Shown: in pieces, positions 1-16,137 of the stretch | How positions within the stretch are numbered: position 1 is the stretch's first letter | How the letters are laid out: each line of letters begins with the position of its first letter | Assembly (NCBI RefSeq): GCF_042477335.2 | Contig: NC_091255.1 | Location: 46,788,501-46,852,500 of the forward strand | Length of the DNA: 64,000 nt | DNA from: Ovis canadensis | Lineage: Eukaryota > Chordata > Mammalia > Artiodactyla > Bovidae | Direction of reading: 5' to 3' | Notes under the pieces: generated by a model | What the model was told of the DNA's origin: nothing | Databases searched by the model: none | What the model saw: only the letters and a program-made list of their open reading frames with translations | Made by a program: the position numbers and the translations under genes

Positions 1-469
1 ATTCTTGTTTTTTGCTCAGTAAAGTTTTCCATCTGGAAAGCATTTGCCTCACAAACAGCTACAGCTAACGGACGAACTAAAAGCATTTAGAAACATGAGT
101 CAGAAGGACTACAGATTGAATGTTCTATACATGCCTTCACCTGCCTTTCAGTGTCTGGTAATGCTACTGATCATAATCCAATTTGTTTGCTGAGCTTTCC
201 CTGAAAAGCTGAGAGCTTTCAACCTCTGTTCCTTGGTTATCTGATTCTGAGACATCCATTCTTATTGCCCATATGGGGTTCAGCACCGTATGCCAGGTCC
301 AGACCTACCTTTAATTGAGTGTCTGAGTAAAAATAAAAACAAAATGCTTTGGTAATTACAAGAAAAAGAGAAATAATACTTGGCTGAGTTGGGTAGACGT
401 GATAGAAGAAGTAGCATTTGCACTAGCTCTTGAAGGATGGATAGGGTTTTGACTACTAGTTTTGGACAG

Positions 470-592
470 GATAATAGCAACCCACTCCAGTATTCTTGTC
501 TGGAAAATTCCATGAACAGAAGAGCCTGGCAGGCCGCAGTCCACGGGGTCGCAAACAGTTGGACACACTGAGCGTGTGCACACACACTTCTA
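470..592 (+). repeat. Bov-A type SINE fragment
   Basis: The sequence follows the typical ruminant SINE body: a CCCACTCCAGTATTCTTG block, then a CAGAAGAGCCTGGCAGG block, then GGGGTCGCAAACAGTTGGAC. The tRNA-derived 5' part is missing, so this is a partial copy. Confidence 0.8.
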
Positions 593-1867
593 AGTAAAGA
601 GCAAATCCATGCGTAGAGGAAGTGTGCAGCGTACGTTCAGGTTATAGTTTTCCGTTTTGACAGGAATGTAAGATTTGTGAGGGAAGTGGGAGTATGGAAT
701 AGGTGAATCTAAAGGGTGTTAGATGTTATACTGAGGAGTTTGGCCTTTCTAAGGAAGGTGGAGGAGACTTTGCAGAAAATTTTTTAGCAGTTACCTGCTG
801 CTTTCCTATTCATTCTACTCCCACCCAAGATGGTTTACACCCTGCCTACCTCAGAAGTGCCTCATTGCATTTGTTAACGATAGTTCCCTGGGCTTAAATT
901 GCCCCACTCCAGTCCCGCTTTTCAAATGCTGTTGGAGCCTTACCTCAAATCCTGACTTTTCAAAACCTCTAGTCACCCTAGCTATTTATTTTTCTAAACC
1001 CCTATAATACTTTTGTGGCTACTTATTCTTGCTTATATTTATTTTGCTAATTATTACATACTCCTGTTATTTCTGCTGTTGAAATGAAACTGAACTTCAG
1101 TTGCTTTTGTACTTTTTTGTATGTTTTTAATCTTACATTCCTGGTTCTGTGTCTTACCCTTCGGAGACTTTGGGAATTTTCCTATGCTTCAGAAAGCCTT
1201 AGTTTCCTGAAATGGACTTAATAGTGTTTGTTGTGAGAGTTGAATTAAGTGCCTTTCTATGCATTAAGTGTTCAGTATTCAGCAAAAGTTATGTTATATT
1301 AAAAGTTATATTTTCAAAAGCCTCTACTTCTGTGAGTCTGCAGATCCTGCTACCCTAGCCCAACAGTTCCATTTGCCGGGGTCAAAGGGGTTCCTGTGAT
1401 GTGGAACTTGCAGAAGCTTTCAGTGCTTTAGCTGGAATGAATTGGTTACCTTTTTCCACCCAGGCTGTTAGTAAATGCTTATTGTTTTGATTTGTTTTTT
1501 TAATAGATGGTATTAAAAGCTAGTAGAGCTGTAGCCATTAACTTTTATGCTGTTAACTGACTAGGCCTTGAACCTAAGCTAGAGGCAAAAGACAGGTAAG
1601 GAAAACATGGAATGGAAAAAGGAGCTAGATGAAGGAGGAGTGAAGTGGGGAGTGAAATACACGGTAATGATCAGCTGGTTCTTGCCTGCTGCTCCCTCAG
1701 TCTAGCTCTTTCTACCTGGCCACACTTCTGTTCCTCAGATAAAGCAGGCTCTTCTCACCCTAGGACTTTGAACCCACTGTTCTCCAAATTTGGTATATTT
1801 TCCTAAGTTTTGCCGAGTTGTCTCCTTAAAATCTTTGTTGAATTTATTACAGTAATGCTTCTGTTTC

Positions 1868-1973
1868 ATGTTTTGGTGGCGAAGCATGTGGAATCTTAGC
1901 TCCCTGACAATAACCCACACCCTCTGCATTGGAAGGCGAGATCTTAACCACTGCACCACTAGGGAAGTCCCAT
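1868..1973 (-). repeat. CHR-type tRNA-Glu-derived SINE fragment
   Basis: Read on the minus strand it begins GGGACTTCCCTAGTGGTGCA and continues with the tRNA-like head of cetartiodactyl CHR SINEs. Only the 5' head is preserved. Confidence 0.7.
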
Positions 1974-2044
1974 TAATGTTTTCTTGCTTCTTCTCTGAGC
2001 CCTACTCTGCAGACACATGCATACATACACTCCCACTCATGCTC

Positions 2045-2148
2045 ACTTATTTGTCCTCGTTAGAATATAAACTCTAAGAGACCAGGAATTTTGTTTGCGG
2101 TGTTCTCCCCATTTTTCTAGTGTCTCACACATAATAGACGCTCAGTAG
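2045..2148 (+). repeat. LINE-2 3' end fragment
   Basis: The stretch resembles the L2 3' end: a variant of 'aactccaagagaccaggaattttgt', followed by 'cacacataatagacgctcag'. The copy is old and diverged. Confidence 0.5.
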
Positions 2149-2785
2149 ATGATGTAGGAGTATGTTCACAGGAAGAGTTAATCTAACTAGTCTGGGGCTT
2201 CAAGGATGCTTCTTATGGGGGCATTTTAGGGAAGTGGTTGAGTGGGGAATGGGGCAAAGGGCAAGGTAATCGTGATTGTTAGGGTTCGATGCAGTGGTCT
2301 TCAGTTCAAATGCCTGCAGATAATGGTATGGAGGTCTTCATTTTTACATCAGTGGCTGCTGTTGAGAATGAATTGGGTTAGGAGTTACCCAGGCAGGAGA
2401 CGGTGGTTACCTGGAGTAGGATGGTAGTAGTGGGACTAGAGAAATGTATAAGTTAAAAGATATTTAAGATAAAAAACAAGAGACCAGATACAGAGTATGA
2501 ATAGAGAGAAATCAATGTCATAATTTTATTCTGAACTCAGTAAAAGCTACATGAATTCTTAGACCATTTAATTGAGTAATTGACCTTTTTAAAAAGTGTA
2601 TCTGTAAAATCAGAGCCTGAAATCATAATCTCTGAAGTTTATTATAGAACTTTACCATAGAAATCATTAAAACTGACTTTTGGTATTTATGTAGTTTCTT
2701 CAGAAATCTTAAAATTCCCTTTGCAAATAATTCTGTTGAAATTTTCCATAGTTTGTATCCAGAATTTACTTCCTTTTCGTCACCT

Positions 2786-2809
2786 ATCTATCTTCCTAGG
2801 AAGATAGAT
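2786..2809. repeat. Perfect 24-bp palindrome
   Basis: The two 12-base arms are exact reverse complements with no spacer, and the central 20 bases read CTATCTTCCTAGGAAGATAG. The next base on each side breaks the symmetry. It lies in the presumed CBX1 intron 1 and matches no gene or repeat that I recognise. Confidence 0.9.
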
Positions 2810-3699
2810 TCCTTTTGCCATTTACTACAAGATCTTTATTCTTCTGCCTGGATAAGATAAAGAACATAAGGAATTTCTACACTTCAGGTGTATGAAATGT
2901 GATTTCCCAGTTTCTGGCAGCTCTTCTTTCTCAGTATTCCAGAAATGAGATCTTGGTTTCTGTTTTGTAATTACTGGTCATTCTTATCAGTCAGATCTGG
3001 GTCCTTCTTGAGTGTTCTGGAGCTGCTATGATGTTTTGAAAAACCTAGCCATGAATTTCAGCCATATACACAGGGGAAAAAAATGGAATTTTCTCACCAA
3101 GTTCCCATTGCACTGGATTTCAGAGTTATGCTTAAAGCAGTAAATAATGAAGTAGAACATAAGTGCAGATATGTAAATAGATAATGAATGCCAGAAGGTC
3201 ATAAAAAGCTCACCCCAGAGGAATTCCATGGAGTTATTACACCTGTTTTACAGATGAGGAAACTGAGTTTGCAGTAAACATACATAATGCCTATAGGCAT
3301 AGTTTTGAGAGATCTAGGACAGGAAAGATATGCTTCCGGTGCTCATACTAGCTAGAGGAATTATAAGGAGTCTTCAAGCAGTACTCTTCCAGTTTCATTG
3401 CTAGGAGAAAAACGGTCTAGAGTGAATGCTGTTGAAGATGATATGGAGGTTTTGTTTTCAAGAATCAGTTATCACTTACTGTTCCAGCCTTATTCTAAAT
3501 GGGCTGGAATAATGGGCTTTATGGAGGAAGTTAAATGTTCACCTACCTTTTCGCTAAGTATAAGAATTGATTTATGTTTGCAATAATTATGTAATTTGAC
3601 TGAGGAATGTAGTTTCTGTCAATCCTCTTGTAGCAGTGGCTTTTTTCCGAGGATGTGCATCAGATCGCCTAAGGAGCTTTTAAAGATGAGATGCCGTGA

Positions 3700-3992
3700 T
3701 CAAAGCAACACTGTTTGCAATAATAAAAAATAGGAAACAAAAAATTTTCATCACTAGGTGAATGGTTAGAGTATGGTATGTCCATACAATTTGGAATATT
3801 GTGCAGCTTAAGAATGGAGATCTTTATGGAATAATGTCAGAGATACATTATATTAAAAGGCAAATTATAGAACTGTAATATCTATTTTCACATATGGTAC
3901 ATCTGGGTCAGTTTACATGTAGAAGGACAAAGACAGATTTTCAGGAAGGAAACTGATTTCCTGCTTTAAGTAATTTTGTAATTGAATATGAA
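3700..3992 (+). repeat. L1 LINE 3' end fragment
   Basis: The stretch resembles the 3' part of old mammalian L1 elements: 'gcaacactgtttgcaataat', then 'gaatggttagagtatggta', then 'atgtccatacaatttggaat'. It is diverged, and no open frame survives. Confidence 0.6.
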
Positions 3993-3993
3993 T

Positions 3994-4112
3994 AAGCTAA
4001 GCTAAGTCATTTCAGTGTGTCCGACTCTGTGCAACCCTATAGACGGCAGCCCACCAGGCTCCCCCGTCCCTGGGATTCTCCAGGCAAGAACACTGGAGTG
4101 GGTTGCCATTTG
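3994..4112 (-). repeat. Bov-A monomer SINE
   Basis: On the + strand it shows GCTAAGTCATTTCAG, then GTGTCCGACTCTGTGCAACC, then GGCAGCCCACCAGGCTCCCC, and ends with GAGTGGGTTGCCATT. This is the reverse complement of the ruminant Bov-A unit. It carries GCTAAGTCA at 4001-4009, an inverted ARE-like core. Confidence 0.85.
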
Positions 4113-4504
4113 AATACATAAGCTAATTACAATTAGAAAAACAAAATATTTTTAAAAATAATACACATACTCTATTTTTTGACTCCCGGGATGTAGACTT
4201 CTGTATTTGTAGATTCCATAGGTGAGTGTTTCTCATTTAGATGGAAGTTCTCTGTTCAAGGTCTGCTTTCCTGTGAATGCTTTCTTAATATAGATTCACC
4301 AGACCAGTGTGTTTTACCTTAGCGATTACTGAAAACATCCTGCTGGTCTGGTTTCAGAGGTCTGTAGATGTTACCTTGTCTTCACATGTGGAGTTTGACC
4401 TTTCTGAAAGCTGGCAAGAAATCAGCTTGGAAGTTCTGGGGTAGCCCTTTATAATTCATGTATGTGATGGCAAGCAGGAGCTATGCTCACATTGTCTTCT
4501 CAGA

Positions 4505-6924
4505 TCCTTCTCATACCCTTTCACTCGGACTTCACTTTATTGTACTTCACTTTATTGTGTTTTGAAGATAATTGAATTTTTTACAAATTGAAGGTTTACA
4601 AGTTAAAAGTTTATGGCAACCCTGTGTCAAATAAGTCTATCAGTGCCATTTTTCCAACAGCATCTGCTCACTTTATGTCTCTGTGTCACATTTTGGCAAT
4701 TCTCTCAATACGTCAAACTTTTCATTACGTTAAATTTGTTATAGTGATCTGTGACCAGTGATCTTTGATATTGCTATTGTGATTGTTTTTGGGTGCCACA
4801 AACCATGCCCATTTAAGACACCAGAACTTAATCTGCCAGCTGTTGCAGTCTCTTCCTTTCCCCAGGCCTCCCTATTCCTTGAAATTAGGCCATTTAATAA
4901 CACTACAATGCCCTCTGAGTATTCAAGTGAAAGGAAAAGTTGTGTCACTCACTTTAGAGGCTAAAAACTATTAAGTTTAATGAAGAAGGCATGTTAAAAG
5001 CCGAAGGCCAAAGATAGACACTGGTTAGCCAAGTTATGAATGCAAAGGAAGTTTCTGAAGGAAATTAAAAGTGCTACTCCAGTGAACACATGAATGATAA
5101 GAAAAACAAAACAGGCTTTTGCTCATATGTAGAAAGTTTTAATGGTCTGGATAGAAGATTAAACCAGTTAGAGCATTTCCTTAAGGCAAAGTCTAATCCA
5201 GAGAAGGCCCTAACTCCTCATTTCTGTGAAAGCCTCACAAGGTAAGGTAGCTGCAGAAAAGTCAGCAGAGGTTGGTTACTAAGATTTAAAGAAAGAAGAT
5301 GTCTTCATAACGTAAAAGTGCAAGGTGATGCAAGTGGTGCAAGTGCTGATGTAGAAGGTACAGCAAGTTATCTAGAAGATCTAGCTAAAATAATTAATGA
5401 AGTTGGCTACAGTAAACAACATATTTTCAGTGTAGATGAAACAACCTTCAATTGGAAGAAGATGCCGTCTAGGACTTGTTCATAGCAAGAGAGGAGAAGT
5501 CAATACCTGGCTTCAAAGGATAGGCTGACTCTATAGGGGCTAATATAGCTGGTGACTTTCAGTTGACGCCAGTGCTCATTTACCATTCCAAAAATCTTAG
5601 GGCCCTTAAAAATCTAATCTGTTTACAACACAGTTTACAACATGGCCCCCAAAGCTGCTTTTTTTTTGGTCTTAGCAATGTATGGTACTTTCCTTATATC
5701 CCCGTTTTCCAGTTTCAGACGAAAACTCTTAAGCTTTTTCTATTGCCTGGTGCATCTCCTTTACAATAACTTTATCATTTTAAATCTTAATTTATTTCAC
5801 ATGGAGAAACTAATACTTGGTGTGAAAAGATCTGCTGCACACAATAAAATTACAGTATTTTAAGCCCACTGTTGAGGCCTACTGCTCAGGGAAAAAGATT
5901 CTTTTCAAAATATTACTGCTCATTGATAATACACTTGGTCACCCAAGAGCTCTAATGGAGATGTAAAAGATTAATGTTGTTTTCATGCCTGCAAACACAG
6001 CATCATTCTGCAGCCAGTGGATCAAGGAATCATTTTGACTTTCAAGTGTTATTTAAAAAATACATTTTGTAAGGCTATAACAGCCATAGATAGTGACTCC
6101 TCTGATAGATCTGGGGAAAGAAAATTGAAAACCTGGAAAGGATTCACCATTCTAGATACCATTAAGAACATTTGTGGTTCATTGAAAGAGGTCAAAATAT
6201 AACACTTATGGGAATTTGGAAGAAGTTAATTCCCGGCCCTTATGGATGACCTTGAGGAGTTCAAGACTTTAGTGAAGGAAATGCACATGTAGTGGAAATA
6301 GCAAGAGAATCAGAAGGGGAGTCTGAAGAGTAAATTACTGCAATCTCAAAATAAAACTTCAACTGATGAGGAGTTGCTTCCTATGGTTGAGCCAAAAAAG
6401 TGATTTCTTGAGATAGAATCTACTCCTGGTGGAGATACTGTGAAGGTTGTTGAAATGACAACAAAGGATTCAGAATATTATACAAACTCATTTGATAAAG
6501 CAACAGCAGGGTTTGACAGGACTGACTCCAATTTTGAAAGAAGTTCTGTGGGTAAAAGGCTACCAAACAGCATTAATACTACAAAGAAGGCAGTTTATGA
6601 AAGGAAGAGTCAATGTGGAGAACTTCATTGTTTTAAGAAACTGTCATAACCACCCCATCTTTCATAATGCACCACCTTCATCAGTCTGCATCCATCAACA
6701 TGAAGGCAAGACTCTTCACTAGCAAAAAGGTTATGACTTCCTAAAGGTTCAAATGATGGTTAGCATTTTTAGCAGTATTTTTTGTTTAAGGTACATGTAT
6801 TGGTTATTTAGACATAATGCTATTGCCTGCTTAGTAGACTACAGTATAGTGTGAACAACTTTTATATGCACTGGGAAAAGAGAAAAGTTGAGAGACTCAT
6901 TGTAGAGGTCTGGAGGTATGCCTG
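4505..6924 (+). mobile_element. Tigger1 DNA transposon, near full length, dead
   Basis: This is a pogo/Tigger1-type element. The right end finishes ...GGAGGTATGCCTG followed by TA, as expected for a TA-targeting transposon, and the left end keeps the 'cactttattg' repeats of the terminal region. The interior reads as a decayed DDE transposase: a VDET motif near 5437, an IDN motif near 5920, an MDQG motif near 6017, and the C-terminal block around 6440-6650. All frames are broken by stops and indels. Between about 5640 and 5855 the expected transposase sequence is replaced by unrelated AT-rich DNA. Family assignment is by recall of the Tigger1 consensus; the left boundary is approximate. Confidence 0.85.
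5640..5855. repeat. Foreign segment inside the Tigger1 copy
   Basis: The flanks match Tigger1 on both sides (up to 'gggcccttaaaaat' on the left and 'tattttaagcccactg' on the right), but about 200 bases between them do not. The segment starts near a T9 run, so it could be a retroposed mRNA fragment on the minus strand with a short A tail. I do not recognise its source. Confidence 0.5.
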
Positions 6925-7229
6925 TATTCAAAAACAGAATGCCTAATCCTGTGTCTGATACTTCATGGTCTTCTGCCAGCAAGCAGCGTTGTTACTCCTT
7001 TCCATTTTCTAGCTCTTAACTGTAAGAGTGGAGGGGTGTCTAGGAGAATCTCAATTGTGTTTTTTTCTCTTAAAGAGCTATGAGTTCATGACTTTGCTTC
7101 AGATTTACACTATTCCTAGATTCTTTGGGACACCATAGAACAAGTTTGGGTTCTTAAAACTGGCATTTTCTCAGTAATTCTCTGTAGTCTACTTGCTAAG
7201 CAACAAAAATGCAAAATTCTGTACTTGTC

Positions 7230-7445
7230 AGGGCTTCCCTATTGGCTCAGTGGCAAAGAATCCACCTGCAGTGCAGGAGACGTGAGTTTGATCCCTGGGT
7301 CAGGAAGAACCCCTGGAGGAGGAAATGGCAACCCATTTTCCTAGCAGTGTTCTTGCCAGGAAAATCCCATGGACAGAGGAGCCTGGCGGGCTGCTGTCCA
7401 TGGGGTTGCAAAGAGCTGGACATGACTGAAACAACTCAGCAGACA
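7230..7445 (+). repeat. Bov-tA SINE, near full length
   Basis: It has the tRNA-derived head GCTTCCCTATTGGCTCAGTG, a degraded B box (GAGTTTGATCCCTGG) and the Bov-A body ending ATGACTGAAACAACTCAGCA. Confidence 0.9.
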
Positions 7446-7519
7446 GCACTTGTCAATTTAAAAGACTCAGAAGACTCCTGGGGCCCTTAAAACCAAAACT
7501 TTGTCACACCTGTTGATTT

Positions 7520-7745
7520 AACAGCTGTTGTTCGTTCGCTAGGTTGCGACCCCATGGATGCAGCACACCAGGCCCCTCTGTTCTCTGCCATCTCCCAGAG
7601 TCTGCTCAAATTCATGTCCATTGAGTCAGTGATGCTATCTAACCATCTCTTCCTCAGCCGCCCCCTTCTTTTGCCTTCAGTCTTTCCCAGCATGCGGGTC
7701 TTTTCTAGTGAGTGTGCTCTTCACATCAGCAGACTCACTGGAAAA
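7520..7745 (-). repeat. BovB (RTE) LINE 3' fragment
   Basis: The + strand shows the reverse complement of the BovB tail: GACCCCATGGATGCAGCACA, then 'ttcatgtccattgagtcagt', then 'atgctatctaaccatctctt', then 'cttttgccttcagtctttcc'. It is a 5'-truncated copy with no coding capacity. Confidence 0.85.
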
Positions 7746-8187
7746 GACCAAGTAGTTTTTAAACACCTATACATACTCCAGGGTATTAACTGAAAGAAAT
7801 CATTGTCCGTCACTTCCTTATTTACTGATGACAAATTGTAGAGAGGATCAAGTCAGATCCTTTCCTTGTATAGACTGGAGGGAAGTCTCCCTTTAAGTAT
7901 GTTGTCCTTTGGTCTAGCTCCTAGTTCTGTGTGGGTGGCAGGGTCATTAGCCCAGCCCTGCTAGGAAATGTGCATACTGAAGTGCTGTAATTTTATTAAT
8001 TGTGTGACCTTGGGAGGTTTATTTCCTGTAAGTCTGTTGTGTTATCTCTGAGGTGTCAATGACATCTGAATGGCTTATTTTATAGGATGATTTCAAAGAT
8101 CAAATGAGTTGTGGTAGCACATTAACTGTAAAGTGCAATATAAATGTGAAGTATTATTTTTCTAGGCATTTTAAATGTGGCAGATCA

Positions 8188-8525
8188 GACTTCCCTTGTG
8201 GTCCAGCGGTTCAGAATCCGCCTGCCAAAGCAGGGCACATGGGTTCGACCCCTGCTTTGGGAAGACCCCACATGCCTTGGGGCAGCTAAGCCTGTGCACC
8301 ACAACTACTGATGTCTGCCCTCTAGAGACCAGCCATCCTCAGCTACTGGAGCCCTGGGGCCCTAGAGCCCTAGAGCCCATGCTCTTGCAACAAGAGAAGC
8401 CACTGCAACGAGAAACCTGTGCACCAAAACTAGAGAGTAGCCCCCACTCTCTGCAACTAGAGAAAGCCTGCGTGCAGCAGTGAAGACCCAGCACAGACAA
8501 AAGTTAAAATTCATTTTTTTTTAAT
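8188..8525 (+). repeat. CHR-type SINE, full length
   Basis: It begins GACTTCCCTTGTGGTCCAGC, keeps the tRNA-like head and the 'aacaagagaagccactgcaa' and 'ctgcaactagagaaagcctg' blocks, and ends in 'cacagacaaaagttaaaatt' followed by a T run. It lies in CBX1 intron 1. Confidence 0.85.
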
Positions 8526-8999
8526 GTGGCAGATCCAGTTTAATATTTAGGTAAAAATTATAGCAGCTTAACTGATTGTAGGTATTTTTGTCTGAAACAT
8601 TGTGATGAGCTTTAAGAAGACTTGTCCACAGACTAAGATTTCTAAGTTAATTTAGAACTGTTCACCTCTGTGTACACATTGTGATGTATGGTATATATCT
8701 TGACCCTTTGTTCGTTGATTTTGGCACTTTTTATGCTATAATTTGTTTGCCAGGATATTTAGAGAGTGGCAAATAGAATTGACTAATGGCATTTTTCCAT
8801 TGTGCTACTACTCTGATCTGAGTTACTTTGAAATTTCCTTGTCAAGCAATTACAACTGAGAGCCCTCCTTCCAGGTATTACTGCTGGTATTTGGAGACTG
8901 CCGTATTCAAGGAGAGGGGATTTCTCTTGACATTATCAGTTTGGAAAGTATATGCAAGTGACTGGTCTGTCATAATCTTTCAGGGAGCTCTTGGCTTGT

Positions 9000-9229
9000 C
9001 TGACTTCCCTGGTGGCTCAGACAGAAAAGACTCTGCCTACAATGCGGAAGACCCAAGTTTGATCCTTGAGTCAGGAAGATTCCCTAGAGAAGGAAATGGC
9101 AATTCACTCCAGTATTCTGGAAAATCCCAGTATTCTGGAAAATCCCACAGATGGAGAACCCTGGAGGGCTACAGTCCATGGGGTTGCAAAGAGTTGGACA
9201 TGACTGAGCGACTAACATTTTCACTTTGG
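9000..9229 (+). repeat. Bov-tA SINE with an internal 18-bp duplication
   Basis: It has the head ACTTCCCTGGTGGCTCAGAC and the usual Bov-tA body. An 18-base unit beginning CCAGTATTCTGG occurs twice in direct tandem (9109-9126 and 9127-9144). The family normally has one copy. Confidence 0.9.
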
Positions 9230-11034
9230 GTTGTCTGAAAGTGCTTGGTTTTTTGGGAAGAGTGAGTTGTGTATTTAATCCACTTCTCTACTGACTTTGA
9301 CAAATGGCTTATTCAGGACCCCAGAAATGTACCAATAAATAAGGAAAAAACTCACATTGGGAAGCCTGGGTGAGAATCTCCAATATAAAGAATCTAACCT
9401 GGAGATGGGTGCTGGGATGAGCTAGTTAAGAAAACTCAAGACAGAAGTGGAGGTCTATTTTCTACATTCTTCACTTCTCTTTTCAGTTGCTCTTAGGACA
9501 ATGAATTTCAGTAAGAGGAAAATCAAAAAGTCTCACTCCAGATTTCCCAGTAGCTAGCGATGAGGTAGAAACTGTCGTTATTTTGTAGTAGCAGGACTTT
9601 TTGTAAGACATATACAGCTATTAATGTAAACAACACAGATAAGTAGCTCTTAATTCTGAAGCCAGAGTGATAAGACTGCTTTTTCTTTACTTTCTTTAAT
9701 TGCTTAGAAGAAGGTTGATTAGGGGACAGTTACTGGTTTGGAGTTGTCTGTAAACCACTGTTCTCTTTCTGTCTGTTTAGAAAGGGAGTGGCTTCTAATT
9801 TCTGAGTCCAACTAATGTAGGGAGTTGTGGTACCCTTTGTTATTGAAAGGTAACTGTCAATTTATTTTTCTCTGCACATTAACCAAAGACTGATGATAAA
9901 TCTTGCAAAGAGTAGCACTTGTTCTTGGGAGCAGCTACTACTGCAGCACTTATCCTAAAGAAAAATTAGGTTTGTTTTCTTTCCTGATAAAATAACACTT
10001 ATCATGGCAATCAGAATTCTGAAAACCTGAAAATACTTCCCTCCGGGAAGAAGAAACAGCCTTTGAATCAGAGGCACAATAGCCAATAATTAGCCAAAGC
10101 TGACATTCAGTGCATTGATTTGTCTGTTCAGTAACACAAGAAAAGGAAAACTCATGTGGCACTAAAACATAGAGGGCTTGGGGAGGGGAGGAAAGCAAAA
10201 TCTTTGGTATGTAAAAGAAGAGGAATGAGCAAATGTAAATGAAGAGTCAGCTTAGACGTATGTGTGAGCTGTGTGGACAGGGGCATTGGGTGTTGCCACA
10301 GACCACACTAAAAGCACCTCAGAAAACTTTGTGTGTGTGAAGAAGTTCAGAATGCCTTTAGTGGAAGAGGTGTCTTTATTTTTAATTGGCAGACATGAGG
10401 TTTCTGGAAAACAGGGACCGTTACTTACTCTCTTGAATCTCCAGTCTCTTGCAACGTCTAAAATTTTCCAGCAGCCAACCAAATGTCTGTTGTTTCACTA
10501 GTCCGAATTGCTCATATGTACCGAAATGAGAATATCTCAGAATGTAAACTCAACATCTGTAGATACTGTAACTGATTCACGATGGTGAGCCTGATTTTTA
10601 TGAAAGGTTTGTTTCATATAGTCTGTAGATGAGCTCTTTCTAAATATATTCTGTCCACATGCCAGTTTAAAAATATGTAGTAGAAGTGTTTATACTTTAA
10701 CTCAGTAAGACTCCTTTCCCAAAGATGCTAGAAATAAGCAGTTTAACCCCCAAATTGGCACTACCTTAAATACAAACATGAAACATTGTAGTAACCACTT
10801 TCTTGTCTTGGATCATCAGCCATACTTTTCACTCTATAGTTCCTGCTGGTCGCTGATCTATCAGTTTGTAGATTTCAGCCAGTTTTGTAGATCAATTTTA
10901 TTGTCTTAGTATCTAATGGCGCCACCTACTGACACAGTTGTAGGCTTTATGCCTACCCAGCAGTTAGAAGAGTTGTCCGAAGGACCAAAGAGAACAGATT
11001 TGTAGGGGACTGGAAAAACCCTTAGAGGTTACTG

Positions 11035-11258
11035 TGCGTGTGTGCTAAGTCGCTTCAGTTGTGTCTGACTGTTTGCAGCCTGTGGACTGTAGCCCACCAG
11101 GCTCCTCTATCCATGGGATTCTCCAGGCAAGAATACCGGAGTGGGTTCCCATGCCCTCCTCCAGGGGATCTTCTCAACCCAGGGATCGAACCCATGTCTC
11201 TTATGTCTCTTGCATTGGCAGGTGGGTTCTTTACCACTAGCACCACCTGGGAAGCCCT
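11035..11258 (-). repeat. Bov-tA SINE, near full length
   Basis: The + strand shows the reverse complement of the whole element, from GCTAAGTCGCTTCAGTTGTG to the tRNA-like head ending ACCACCTGGGAAGCCC. Confidence 0.9.
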
Positions 11259-12007
11259 ACAGGTTACCTAGCTTGATGATATACAAAAGAATACAGGTTT
11301 TGTTATCTGTGATATCTTTTTTCCCATAGTTCCAAATTCATTAGAGAATCTCATGGTCATTCTGGCATTTTTATGAATCTTTCTCAGACTTAGAAATAGA
11401 AAGAATAAAAACTTAAATGACAATTAATGGTGCCATTCTTAGAAAAGAAAAACCACATAAAAAATCTTAAGGGAACTCAAAAGAGATGGTGCTTAACAAT
11501 GCAGAAGAATTGTATATATTATATATGCATATACAGAAGGGAAAATTAAACTAGATGTCTAATAAATAGGATAAGCCATTTCCCATAGTAAAAATCCAAG
11601 TCGAATACTTTGGTGAAATTGAAAAACATTCAGAGAATAGGAGAAAATATGGATCAGCGGGTTATATATATTTTAGGTTTGATGTATAGACCTTATTTTT
11701 GGGAAGATTGCTTTTCTTTCAAATTAATGTAATACTTTAGATATCATAAGTAAAGAAGTATTGGGAGTTATTTTAAAACTTAGAATGAGTATAAAAGTTT
11801 TAAGTGGATGTGCAGGCATAAAGAAGTTTTGCTGTGAGATTAGTTGGAGCTGTTTTAGAAAACTTTCTAGTTCAACATAATCAGAAAACTCTTGGCTATT
11901 GAAAATGAATAGGCATAACATTTAATAACAGCATTGGGCCCTATTAAAGTCACTTTTTATATCCCTGGTTTTCTTATCTACATATTTCCCTAAGAAGAGT
12001 ACCCTAA

Positions 12008-16137
<4,130 letters not shown>

